This document shows positions 23,161-34,264 of a stretch of 64,000 bases of DNA, in pieces. How positions within the stretch are numbered: position 1 is the stretch's first letter; the number at the start of each line of letters is the position of its first letter. Both the position numbers and the translations under genes were made by a program. The notes below the pieces were generated by a model that worked only from the letters and a program-made list of their open reading frames with translations, was not told where the DNA came from and did not search any database. This stretch comes from Gibbula magus (Eukaryota > Mollusca > Gastropoda > Trochida > Trochidae), in contig OW388296.1 of NCBI GenBank assembly GCA_936450465.1, positions 35,550,586-35,614,585 on the forward strand, written 5' to 3'.

Positions 23161-24640
23161 TAATAATCATATCAAGGATATCAAGATTGGTATTCAGTAT
23201 CGATGCCATAGGTGACAAGTATATTCTTGAAGTAAACACTCTATAGTTGTTCAGGGGGATAATAATATAAGTTATAACATTCAGTGGAGGGTGACATTAT
23301 TATTTCATCAGACCCGCTTTGGTGTTTATCCAACGAGCCATAGGCGAGTTGGATAAACACTAACAAGGGTCTGATAAATTACGATGTCACCCAAACAAAC
23401 TGAATGTTATAATGTATATATCTTACCGCATGTCTCAAAATATCATTAAAAAAACAAAGAAAATTTCTGACAGAAAACAGCTGATTGATCAACAAACTAT
23501 TACCTTTAACTTGTGTCACGTGACATGGAATGATTGACGTGGATGCATGCTTTATTCATGTTGCAGGATATAAAACATTTATCACCCTCGGAAAGATTTA
23601 TCAACCCTTATGACGGTGTTTATTGATATTTGTTAATGGTCACATGGACCAATCAGGGATCAACATTCTTACATGAGGTAGGATAAGGTGTTTCATCATA
23701 TTCAAGATAAAATAAGCATAACCATCTCTTTTAAAATCTGACACAAGAAATAAATAAAATACTTTGATAATTCTATATATACCAGTTTGTTTACAATTTA
23801 TTATTTGCAACTCTATTTTAGATTTAGTGTTGAGGATTGCAAATTTATGGACAGTGTTACACTCAGAGGTTGATTTTTGCTTGCTTTGTGGTTTTAGCTG
23901 GTGATTGCCGACCATTGCCAGCTATCAAGTCAATAAAAAACTGGATAGTTGAACCATGGTCTGACCAGTGAGGCATGAATTACTTGACTGGTTCTGTCAT
24001 GTGGTTACACTTGACATCATTCATGAGGCCTGCTCCTTTTGCTATACCGAAATTTGTTCTGAACATCTTGTACATATGAAAAGTGAAATGAACACTGTTC
24101 TGGGTGTGTGGAACATGTTGGCTTGCACCTGCTTATTTTATGGCTTGTTGGCTTGCACCTGCTTATTTTATGGAACACGCAGTAGCGACTCCTTGTTCTT
24201 CGTACATGTGCGAAGTGAAAACACCACTGATCGAAAGGAGCATGCCTAGAACTGAGCTGCACAACAGCGACAGTCTCACCATGGCTGGGCAAGGGGAAAA
24301 TGTCCATGAAGGTGCGACAATGTCTTAATTGTTATGAGTCTGATGAAGGGGGTCTAACACTAGAAACATGTAACTACAAAGACTCTCCTGCGGATAACTT
24401 CATGTGTTGTTGGTGGCTTTATCCTCGTTTTAGTTTTACCCAACTTCTGTTGGTTCCACCATGAGATCTTTGATACCCATGTTTATAATCCCCATCATAC
24501 ATTTCTTTAGACAAGACATTAAGTGCCTCATGAAACATCATTTCTTAAAGACCCACAAACCCCGACCATATCACTTTTCGGTTTTTATTCAAGCATAATC
24601 CAAGATTACGAGGAAACCACTTGATATATGTCAATTCAAC
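23161..24640. other. Intergenic region with a short direct duplication
   Basis: Mostly unremarkable. At 24116-24173 the 28-base block starting TTGGCTTGCACCTGC is present twice in tandem. A CTGATGAAGG..GAAAC word pair occurs near 24341. No exon is supported. Confidence 0.4.
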
Positions 24641-25034
24641 CAATAAACACCTTTTATAACGCCTTTTTAGAACGCCGCTCACTTACACCTCGTAAAACTT
24701 TAGCCGAGAGCGAATGCCGCATGCTAGGCCTTATGACGTAATACACAGGAGTCGCTTGGCGTCTAATGACAGTATCCACTAGAATTAGCCTTACATAACT
24801 GCCTAAATAACATATTTACCTTTGTCCTTATATGGCAGCAGATGTCCACACTGTTTAATACTAAGGGTGACCATTGCTGGACCTGTTATTCTGCAATGTG
24901 TTTTGGAACAATTCTTATCATTGCTCAATATGGCGGCGGCACACATGTCAGATGATGAAGATGTTCAAACGCCACAGAGATCTATTACACATTTCATACG
25001 GATTGTAACTGTGTTAACACGCCTTATTCATTGA
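24641..25034 (+). promoter_or_regulatory. Possible promoter and first exon of an unidentified gene
   Basis: The composition shifts toward CpG-containing sequence around 24660-24780, followed at 24931 by ATGGCGGCGGCACACATG, a typical start context. The frame runs MAAAHMSDDEDVQTPQRS.. and stops at 25034, with a possible donor (GATT|GTAACT) before that. No downstream exon in phase was recognised, because the sequence from 25357 onward is transposon. It may be a decayed or retro-copied first exon. Confidence 0.25.
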
Positions 25035-25356
25035 CTCATGGGTATGTTGAATAATTTTTGTTTTCACATTCGTCAATTTGCAAAATAACAAAATATATTT
25101 TCCATATTTTTGATTATCAATGTAACGGTATGTTATAAGTGATATAGTTGCGTTATTGACACTCTAACTTAGAAAATATTAAATAAGATGGGAAATCTAC
25201 ACGACTGAACTATAGCCTGAGTAATACTTTTTAAATTGCAAACCAAACAACACAAGGCCATCGCGAGTTTATCAAAGTTCTATAGTTTCAATTCTAAATG
25301 GGAAAGATACAGATATTTTTATCCGATGTGTTTAAAACAGTATTTTATTTCCAAAA

Positions 25357-28300
25357 ATAGAGCCATGGGCTCTGTAGCTCATCAGAGTTTATTTTGTTTG
25401 ATGATGAAGACAGAAATATGTTGTCTCAATATAATGCACTATCCCTAACCCTGACAAATCTTAGTCTTGAAATTGAGAGTGAGCACTCAGCAAGGTCAAC
25501 ACACTGGAGATTATGCAATATTCTGACCCCTTGGCTCTGGTTACAAGCCAGCTGTGTTTTTTGTGTTTTACCGCCAAATTATGTAATAGACTCCTGCTTG
25601 CACTAAACACTGGCAGCACTGATCTAACTGTATAAGGCTTAAAGAGAACAGGCAATGTGATGAATCTCATGGTACATAGTACAATTTAGAATCACCTTGG
25701 CTAAACAATCTCTGCACAATTTTATCGGTTCTACGCCTTGTCATCCAAACATCTAAACATTCTGAACGCAATATTCCTTCTAGTTTGTTCTGGATGAAAA
25801 CAGGATTTTAGGTAATGGCCTGTGAGGCCCTTATTTGGGGCCACAGGGTCACAAAATCTACAATTTAGAATCTCCATTGGCTAAAGACTCTTTACACAAC
25901 ATGAGAACCTTCTAGGTATTTTCGTTCTGGAGAAAAAGTTGAAAATAATCTTATCTTATCATTTCATAACCAGTCATATGCAGTTCACATATCTCATGTA
26001 AAATAAAAGAATTCTTAATTCCTCTTCAATTTAGTCCTTTATGACTTGTCACAATTTTCAGTTCATAGGCTATTCAATAGTTCTCATTTCACATTGATTA
26101 CATCAATTTGACAAACATGTCCACAATGTAGATTGTTATCTCAAGTCGACATATATTTCAAATAATTGTGATTGAAGTGTCATAAAATATCAGTTCAAAA
26201 TTCATTTTCAAAGGTTTTTTAGGCTTTGGCCCATATTTGGGGTCACAGGGTCACCAAATTTACAAGTTAGAATCCCCATTGGCTAAAGAGTTTGCATACA
26301 ATATTACAGCCTTCTATATCATTTTGTTCCGGAGAAAAAGATGAAAACAGGATTTTAGGTAATGGCCTGTGAGGCCCTTATTTGGGGCCACAGCGTCACC
26401 AAATCTACAATTTAGAATCTCAATTGGCTAAAGACTCATTACACAACATGACGACCTTCTAGGTTTTTTCATTCTGGAGAAGAAGATGAAAATAATCTTA
26501 TCTTATCATTTCATCACCAGTCATATGCAGTTCACATATCTCATGTAAAATAAAAGAATTCTTAACTCCTCTTCAATTTAGTCCTTAATGACTTGTCACA
26601 ATTTTCATTTCATAGGCTATTCAACAGTTCTCATTTCACATTGATTACATCAATTTGACAAACATGTCCACAATGTAGATTGTTATTTCAAGTCGACATA
26701 CATTTCAAATAAAGTGAAAGAAGTGCACATAAAATATCAGTTCAAAATTCAATTTCGACAGGTTTTTTAGGCTGTGGCCCATATTTGGGGTCACAGGGTC
26801 ACCATTTTTACAAGTTAGAATCCCCATTGGCTAAAGAGTTTGCATACAATATTACAGCCTTCTAGGTCTTTTTGTTCTGGAGAAAAAGATGAAAACAGGA
26901 TTTTAGGTAATGGCCTGTGAGGCCTCTATTTGGGGCCACAGCGTCACCAAATCTACAATTTAGAATCTCCATTGGCTAAAGACTCATTACACAACATGAC
27001 GACCTTCTAGGTTTTTTCATTCTGGAGAAGAAGATGAAAATAATCTTATCTTATCATTTCATCACCAGTCATATGCAGTTCACATATCTCATGTAAAATA
27101 AAAGAATTCTTAATTCCTCTTCAATTTAGTCCTTTATGACTTGTCACAATTTTCATTTCATAGGTTATTCAACAGTTCTCATTTCACATTGATTACATCA
27201 ATTTGACAAACATGTCCACAATGTAGATTGTTATTTCAAGTCGACATACATTTCAAATAAAGTGGTTGAAGTGTCATAAAATATCAGTTCAAAATTCATT
27301 TTCAAAGGTTTTTTAGGCTGTGGCCCATATTTTGGTTCACAGGGTCACCAAATTTACAAGTTAAAATCCCCATTGGCTAAAGAGTTTGCATACAATATTA
27401 CAGCCTTCTAGGTCTTTTTGTTCCGGAGAAAAAGATGAAAACAGGATTTTAGGTAATGGCCTGTGAGGCCCTTATTTGGGGTCACAGCGTCACCAAATCT
27501 ACAATTTAGAATCTCCATTGGCTAAAGACTCTTTACACAACATGACAGCCTTCTAGGTCTTTTCATTCTGGAGAAAAAGTTGAAAATAATCTTATCTTAT
27601 CATTTCATCACCAGTCATATGCAGTTCACATATCTCATGTAAAATAAAAGAATTCTTAACTCCTCTTCAATTTAGTCCTTTATGACTTGTCACAATTTTC
27701 AGTTCATAGGCTTTTCAAAGTTCTCATTTCACATTGATTACATCAATTTGACAAACATGTCCACAATGTAGATTGTTATTTCAAGTCGACATACATTTCA
27801 AATAAAGTGAAAGAAGTGCACATAAAATATCAGTTCAAAATTCAATTTCGACAGGTTTTTTAGGCTGTGGCCCATATTTGGGGTCACAGCGTCACCATTT
27901 TTACAAGTTAGAATCCCCATTGGCTAAAGAGTTTGCATACAATATTACAGCCTTCTAGGTCTTTTTGTTCCGGAGAAAAAGATGAAAACAGGATTTTAGG
28001 TAATGGCCTGTGAGGCCCTTATTTGGGGTTACAGGGTCACCAAATCTACAATTTAGAATCCCCATTGGCCAAGGAGTCTGTACATAAAATTTCAGCTCTC
28101 AGGAGTCATTGGTTCTGGAGAAGAAGATGAAAATAGCTTTTAAGGTTATGACCCCTGGGGCCCTTATTTGGGGTCACAGGGTCACCAAATCTACAATTTA
28201 GAATCCCCATTGGCCAAGGAGTCTGTACATAAAATTTCAGTTCTCTAGAGTTATTGGTTCTGGAGAAGAAGTCGAAAAAGTGAAAAGTTTACGGACGGAC

Positions 28301-28376
28301 GGACGGACGGACGGACGGACGGACGGACCCCATCCCATGCCATAAGCCCATCGGGCCTTTCAGGCCTGATGAGCTA
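25357..28376 (+). mobile_element. Helentron/HINE-like element with 547-bp tandem core
   Basis: The 5' end reads ATAGAGCCATGGGCTCTG then TAGCTCATCAG; the 3' end reads CATAAGCCCATCGGGCC then CAGGCCTGATGAGCTA. The inner TAGCTCATCAG/CTGATGAGCTA pair is a perfect 11-bp inverted repeat. The core holds five occurrences of GATTTTAGGTAATGGCC spaced 546-548 bp, then shorter units, then (GGAC)n at 28291-28327. Inverted ends, a tandem core, a microsatellite and a 3' hairpin are the layout described for non-autonomous Helentron-associated (HINE, pearl-like) elements of molluscs. No Rep/helicase frame is present. Family placement is inference. Confidence 0.7.
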
Positions 28377-29005
28377 AAAATACATGAATTGACCACCAAA
28401 AAAATACATGCAATATAAAATGCAAGGCCTTTTTTACATCATGCTAGGAAAATGAGTCTGATGAAAGTCTGATGATTTTTTTAGTAAAGCTCATACAATG
28501 CTATAATCTAATGAATGTTTATGTTAGGTCGGTGGTATTACACTGAATCTAAGTCAATGTAAATGTACTGTATGTATTACACTGAATCTAAGTCATTGTA
28601 AATGTACACGACTATAGACTATATTTGTTTATAAAAAGTGTAAACCAGTAACAATGATGAAAATTATATGATTTTCATAGTTACAATGCAACTATTCTAT
28701 TAGCAATATAAAGTCACCATGAGAAATAATGATGCAGTAGATTTGAAATGATACGCCTCTTCAAACACAAAATCAAGCACAGCAAAAACGTTAACTAATA
28801 ATGTTGTTTATAATTTAAAAAACTGCATGGTCTATTTTATTTTTTAATTGTCAGTTATTCATTTCAAAACATATTGTAGCCTATAAGATAACCTAACACT
28901 CCACCCGATTGGGAAAAGAACAAATCTAAAATCAGCAATTGCATATAGAAAAATGCTCCAAAAACTCCGATATTACTCCCTACGGACGCACAGATACCCA
29001 TGCAT
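28377..29005. other. Intergenic AT-rich sequence
   Basis: A short duplication (GTATTACACTGAATCTAAGTC, near 28528 and 28575) is the only structure noticed. Confidence 0.4.
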
Positions 29006-29113
29006 GAGTGAGTGAGTTGGGGTTTAACGCCGCTTTCAAGAGTATTTCACTTATATCGTGGCTGCTAGTATTATAGCAGGGAGAAAGCCCGCAACACCAT
29101 GTGGCTATGCACT
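29006..29113 (-). mobile_element. SINE 3' fragment
   Basis: Only the tail module of the tRNA-Arg SINE is present: GAGTGAGTGAGTTGGGG, then TTTAACGCCGCTTTCAAGAG, then GGGAGAAAGCCCGCAACACC. Sequence beyond 29113 is unrelated, which fits 5' truncation on insertion. Confidence 0.75.
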
Positions 29114-29851
29114 GGTACCCATGCTATCAGAAACTTGTAGTGTCAAAACGTTCTTGTTATGTTTTAAACGAATTATGGACCAAAATCGACAAATCGCCTA
29201 AGGATTTCATTAAGCAACTCCTGTGTATGACGTCAAATCGCCCGGCAGACTGTTTAAGGATTGGGATAATTAGCAGGCCAATTTTACTCACTTTCAATTA
29301 CCATATCTTGGTAAGTAGTTGACGCTTCGAAATAATAATTTGTTTTTTGTTTACTTGAAAGTATTGTCTATATGAATAAACGAATTAGCATCGAAAAAAC
29401 AGAGAGATTCTGTTATCTTTAATTGTTATTCATTGACCACCATTTACTGGCCTAGCAAACTTAGCCAGGAAAGCAAATTGTAAACCAAGGGAGACAACTC
29501 AAACACACCAACAAAGATCACTTGCCATTTACTAGGCATATTCCATACATTTCAGTTTCTTAACCTATTACATATCTATGTGGCATGTGTACATCGTTTA
29601 GCATCTCATTCACATAGTTATACAAATAAATCAGCAGAATTTGTGACATCAATTTGTAAGCATACTTCACATAACTATATCATAGCTGTAATTAATGTAC
29701 ACAAGCAGTTTTTGGGTTGCCCCTCCATGTTTTCCAACATGGTTTGTTAATACTCTGCATTTCTGACATAAGTATGACATCAAATTCTGATGCTGCTTTT
29801 GGGGTGAAGCAGTTCTGAAAATGAGATGACAAGATATATGACACCTGCTGG
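29114..29851. other. Intergenic AT-rich sequence
   Basis: No supported gene or repeat is seen. Confidence 0.4.
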
Positions 29852-30939
29852 ACAACGAATAGACACGGGACAAGGTCCATGCCACAGTGGATAGACACAG
29901 GACAAGGTCCAGGCCACAGTGGACAGACAATGGACAAGGTCCAGGCCACTGCAGATAGACAAGGGAAGAGATCCAGGCCACAGCAGATAGACAAGGGAAG
30001 AGATCCAGGCCACAGCAGATAGACAAGGGAAGAGATCCAGGCCACAGCAGATAGACGCTGGACGAGGTCCAGGCCACAGCAGATAGACAAGGGAAGAGAT
30101 CCAGGCCACAGCAGACAGACAATGGACAAGGTCCAGGCCACTGCAGAAAGACACTGGACAAGGTCCAGGCCACAGCGGATAGACACTAGATGAAATCCAG
30201 GCCACAGCAGATAGAAACTGGACGAGGTCCAGGCAACAGCAGATAGACAAGGGAAGAGATCCAGGCCACAGCAGATAGACACTGGACCAGATCCAGGCCA
30301 CTGCAGATAGACAAGGGAAGAGATCCAGGCCACAGCAGATAGACGCTGGACGAGGTCCAGGCCACAGCAGATAGACAAGGGAAGAGATCCAGGCCACAGC
30401 AGACAGACAATGGACAAGGTCCAGGCCATTGCAGATAGACAAGGGAAGAGATCCAGGCCACAGCAGTTAGACACTGGACGAGGTCCAGGCCACAGCGGAT
30501 AGACACTAGACGAAATCCAGGCCACAGCAGATAGAAAATGGACGAGGTCCAGGCCACAGCAGATAGACAAGGGAAGAGATCCAGGCCACAGCAGATAGAC
30601 ACTGGACGAGGTCCAGGCCACAGCGGATAGACACTGGACAAGATCCAGGCCACAGAGGATAGACACTGGACGAGGTCCAGGCCACAGCAGATAGACAAGG
30701 GAAGAGATCCAGGCCACAGTAGATAGACGCTGGACGAGGTCCAGGCCACAGCAGAGAGACAAGGGAAGAGATCCAGGCCACAGCAGGTAGACGCGGGACG
30801 AGGTCTATGCCACAGTTGATAGACACGGGACGAGATCTATGCCACAGCAGATAGACGTGGGATGAGATCTATGCCACAGGGTAACGAAGCGGGACGAGGT
30901 CCAGGTCACAACGGATAGAAGAGATCCAGACCACAGGCC
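29852..30939. repeat. 32-bp minisatellite with two alternating unit types, about 33 copies
   Basis: The unit is GCCACAGCAGATAGAC plus a 16-base half that is either AAGGGAAGAGATCCAG or a CTGGACGAGGTCCAG-type variant. The two types occur in mixed order. The CTGGAC..GTCCAG half is a palindrome, so those units can form hairpins. Since 32 is not divisible by three, all three frames of one strand translate the same unit in turn. Those frames (up to 356 codons) are not genes. Confidence 0.95.
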
Positions 30940-30967
30940 CATATGACCTTACAAATGAGCTAAGAAA

Positions 30968-32324
30968 AATAGAGCCATGGGCTCTGTAGCTCATCAGCAT
31001 TTCATTGATTTATTATCTAAGGTTGAATATCTAAGTTATCTCAAGTAATACATTGTTAACAAGAAAAATAATATGGGTTTTAGATCATGACCCCAGTGAC
31101 CCACATTTGGAGTCACAGGGTCACCAATCCTACAATCAAGAATCACCTTTGACCAAAGAATCTCTACACAACATTTCACCTTTCTAGAGCTTTACATATA
31201 AACTGGAGAAGATGAAAATAGGTTTTTGGGTCATGACCCGTGACCTAGATTGGGGTCACAGGGTCACAAAATCTACAATTTAGAATCCCCATTGGCCAAG
31301 GAGTCCGCACACAACTTTTCAGCTCTCTAGACCTTTTGATACTGGAGAAAAAGATGAAATTGGTTTTTAAACATGTGACCCCTGTGACCCCATTTGGGGT
31401 CATGGGGTCATGAAATCTACAATTAAGAATCCCCATTGGCCAAGGAGTCTGCACACAATTTTTCAGCTCTCTAGACCTTTTGGAACTGGAGAAGAAGATG
31501 AAAATAGGTTTTTAAACATGTGTTCCTGTGACCCCATTTGGGGTCATGGGGTCACAAAATCTACAATTTAAATTCCCCATTGGCCAAGGAGTCTGCACAC
31601 AACTTTTCAGCTCTCTAGACCTTTTGGAACTGGAGAAGAAGATGAAAATAGGTTTTTAAGGATGTGACCCCTGTGACCCCATTTGGGGTCATGGGGTCAC
31701 AAAATCTACAATTTAGAATCCCCATTGACCAAGGAGTCTGCACACAACTTTTCAGCTCTCTAGACCTTTTGGTACTGGAGAAGAAGATGAAAATAGGTTT
31801 TTAAACATGTGTTCCTGTGACCCCATTTGGGGTCATGGGGTCACGAAATCTACAATTTAGAATCCCCATTGACCAAGGAGTCTGCACACAACTTTTCAGC
31901 TCTCTAGACCGTTTGGAACTGGAGAAGAAGATGAAAATAGGTTTTTAAACATGTGACCCCTGTGACCCCATTTTGGGTCATGGGGTCACGAAATCTACAA
32001 TTTAGAATCCCCATTAGCCAAGGAGTCTGCACACAACTTTTCAGCTCTCTAGACCGTTTGGAACTGGAGAAGAAGATGAAAATAGGTTTTTAAGGATGTG
32101 ACCCCTGTGACCCCATTTGGGGTCATGGGGTCACGAAATATACAATTTAGGATCCCCATTGGCCAAGGAGTCTGCACATAAAATTTCAGCTCTGTGGAGT
32201 TATTGGTTCTGGAGAAGAAGTCGAAAAAGCGAAAAGTTTACGGACGGATGGACGGACGGACGCAAGGACGGACGGACGCACTGAGCGCTATATACCCCCG
32301 ACTACTTCGTAGCGGGGGTATAAT
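30968..32324 (+). mobile_element. HINE-like element with about 147-bp tandem core and a different 3' end
   Basis: The 5' end (AATAGAGCCATGGGCTCTG then TAGCTCATCAG) is the same as that of the element at 25357. The core is about eight units of 145-147 bp, each with CCCCATTTGGGGTCATGGGG, CAATTTAGAATCCCCATTGG and CTGGAGAAGAAGATGAAAAT. After GGACGG repeats it ends in a strong hairpin, TACCCCCGACTACTTCGTAG then CGGGGGTA, unlike the CTGATGAG end of the other copy. The 3' hairpin instead matches the family at 50234 and 57707, so this copy looks chimeric. Confidence 0.7.
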
Positions 32325-32399
32325 AATCTTAATATATGAACAGCTTACCTTTTTCTGTGTAACTCAGGTGTCCCAAGCATGAGAGGCCATCACTCCTGT

Positions 32400-32905
32400 G
32401 CTGTTGGGTCCACAGGTTTGCAGGAGCAGAACTGGAGCACATAATGTTGTGTACTGTACAGACGCTGGTAAGGTCCACAGGTTTGCAGGGGCAGAACTGG
32501 AGCACATGATTGTTGTGTACTGTACAGACGCTGGTAGGTCTACAGGTTTGTAGGAGCAGAACTGGAGCACAGGATTGTTGTGTACTGTACAGACGCTGGT
32601 AAGGTCCACAGGTTTGCAGGAGCAGAACTGGAGCACATGATTGTTGTGTACTGTACAGAAGCTGGTAAGGTCCACAGGTTGCAGGGGCAGAACTGGAGCA
32701 CATGATTGTTGTGTACTGTACAGACGCTGGTAGGTCTACAGGTTTGTAGGAGCAGAACTGGAGCACAGGATTGTTGTGTACTGTACAGACGCTGGTAAGA
32801 TCCACAGGTTTGTAGGAGCAGAACTGGAGCACAGGATTGTTGTGTACTGTACAGACGCTGGTAAGGTCCACAGGTTTCCAGGAGCAGAACTGGAGCACAG
32901 CTGTT
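32400..32905. repeat. 65-66 bp minisatellite, about 8 copies
   Basis: The unit includes TCCACAGGTTTGCAGGAGC, AGAACTGGAGCACA and TTGTGTACTGTACAGACGCTGG. Each unit carries an acceptor-like CCACAG and a donor-like CTGGTAAG, so it resembles a small exon on the + strand. I see no conserved protein in any frame. Confidence 0.93.
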
Positions 32906-33075
32906 TTGTGTGGGCTGATCTCACCAGACATCTCTGCATCACATTCACTCATCTATCTATCTGGCTATGGTTAAGGCTTGCACAAGTAAAAGTGGAAAAA
33001 GAAATCATGCATACATTTGTATGAGAAAACATATCTTGCAATCTCATTAAAATTAGATTGAACATAACACTCAAA

Positions 33076-33267
33076 CCTTGCTGCTGTTTTGGTTTGAGTT
33101 CTGCCCAGCAAGGGTCATGTCTTGTGACCTTCACTTCACTCCAGCCAATAATTGCACTGATTCGATATCTGAGCAGGGTATGATTGGTCGATTTTTAGGA
33201 AGGTGAAAGGTCACAGACAAGGATATGACCCCTGCCAAACAGAACTCAAATAAAGAATGTGGCAAGG
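33076..33267. mobile_element. 192-bp foldback MITE
   Basis: The ends are imperfect inverted repeats about 55 bases long: CCTTGCTGCTG..GTTTGAGTTCTG..GGGTCATGTC at the left mirrors GATATGACCCC..AGAACTCAAA..GTGGCAAGG at the right. No coding content. The superfamily is not determined; a target duplication is not obvious. Confidence 0.65.
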
Positions 33268-33496
33268 TATGATCTGATTTTAATTAATTATATATCCAAA
33301 CATTTATCATTCTTGTTATCCTATGTTCGATGTATCATTGCCATATGTCATGAAAATGTCATCTTCCACATATTTGTCTAACAACAATCAAGACATACAT
33401 GAATATGAAACTGTGACACAAGTATTTCACTAGTAACAAGGAAAAAAAACAAATCTGCATAGAAAATATACGCAATCACACTGTGTCTTTTACACT

Positions 33497-33733
33497 CTTT
33501 GAAAAGCATTCAAAAGCGGCATACATAAGAACAGGAAGATTTTCTGAATAACTATTTCTTTAATGTGAAAATACAAGACGTTTCAAAGTAAATACTTACT
33601 CCTTCCTCAGGTGGAATATAAGGTATGTTGTTTATTCCTTACATTCCACCTGAGGAAGGAATAAGCATAAAATCCGAAATGTTATGTATTTTTACATTAA
33701 GGAAGTTGTTATCCAGAAACTCGATCTTCCTGT
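33497..33733. mobile_element. Foldback element copy 2
   Basis: Homologous to 20775-20963: it starts CTTTGAAAAGCATTC, then CATACATAAGAACAGGAAG, and is an imperfect hairpin whose inner arms read TTCCACCTGAGGAAGG and its complement. It is more diverged than copy 1. The equivalent of the hammerhead-like core is decayed (TGAGGA instead of TGATGA). No flanking duplication is clear. Confidence 0.7.
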
Positions 33734-33776
33734 ACTTAATTAAACTGTAGACAAAGCAATAGATAAAGAGTATACA

Positions 33777-34073
33777 GGCTTCTTATTAGTCTTGGAGCAC
33801 GGCTATTAGGAACGTATCACTTGAGTAACTAACATTTAGAAATTGCCTGAAGATGTTTAGTTCTGTTGAATCAAATGAGCATGAGTTATCAATATGACTC
33901 ACTTATACATATTTGATATCTTAACTGCTGTACAGAATATATACATCATGTGAAATATTTTTGATGAAACTGTTGAAAGCTTTGTGAAGATTGGCTAGTT
34001 CATGATAAGTTTTCCTGTAGATTGTTGATTACTGTTAATAAAATTAGCTATTTAAAAAAAAAAAGAAAAAAAA
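33777..34073 (+). mobile_element. Poly(A)-tailed retrocopy with 12-bp target duplication
   Basis: AAAGAGTATACA is present at 33765-33776 and again at 34074-34085. The insert ends GTTAATAAAATTAGC, a few bases, then an interrupted run of about 21 A. A polyadenylation signal, an A-tail and a 12-bp duplication show LINE-mediated retrotransposition of an mRNA 3' end. No reading frame is conserved, so the source is probably a 3' UTR. The parent gene is unidentified. Confidence 0.82.
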
Positions 34074-34183
34074 AAAGAGTATACAATCACCAAGCCTAGT
34101 TCAGCAATGAGCAAGTTACTTCAAACTGTCAATAGATAAAGCTATATATACAGCTGAGTGAGTGCGATGTACAAGGTACCCAC

Positions 34184-34264
34184 CCCGGCTGCTCGGCCTG
34201 GAGCTTGTTGTGCTGCTTGATGGCATCCAGCACACACTCCTCTAGCATCCGCACGTGGGCATCA
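34184..34264 (-). CDS. INTS13: INTS13 exon 4
   Basis: An 81-bp exon from TTGCAG|TGATGCC to CCGGG|GTGGGT. It encodes (S)DAHVRMLEECVLDAIKQHNK and a short tail, matching the helix after the GRIICLTS block in INTS13. It is GC-richer than its surroundings. It ends in phase 2. Confidence 0.88.

Noticed and set aside
24330..24380. Second hammerhead-like core (CTGATGAAGG..GAAAC)
   Set aside because: The sequence between the two core strands does not form a stem II, so the match is probably chance.
29667..30826. Cys/Trp-rich repeat proteins up to 356 residues on the - strand
   Set aside because: The 32-bp unit is stop-free in all frames of that strand; the same peptide appears in rotating frames.
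32329..32952. Continuation of INTS13 within the 65-bp array (- strand frame of 207 codons)
   Set aside because: The residues do not match the INTS13 region after the SDAHVRMLEECV block, and the frame is repeat-driven.
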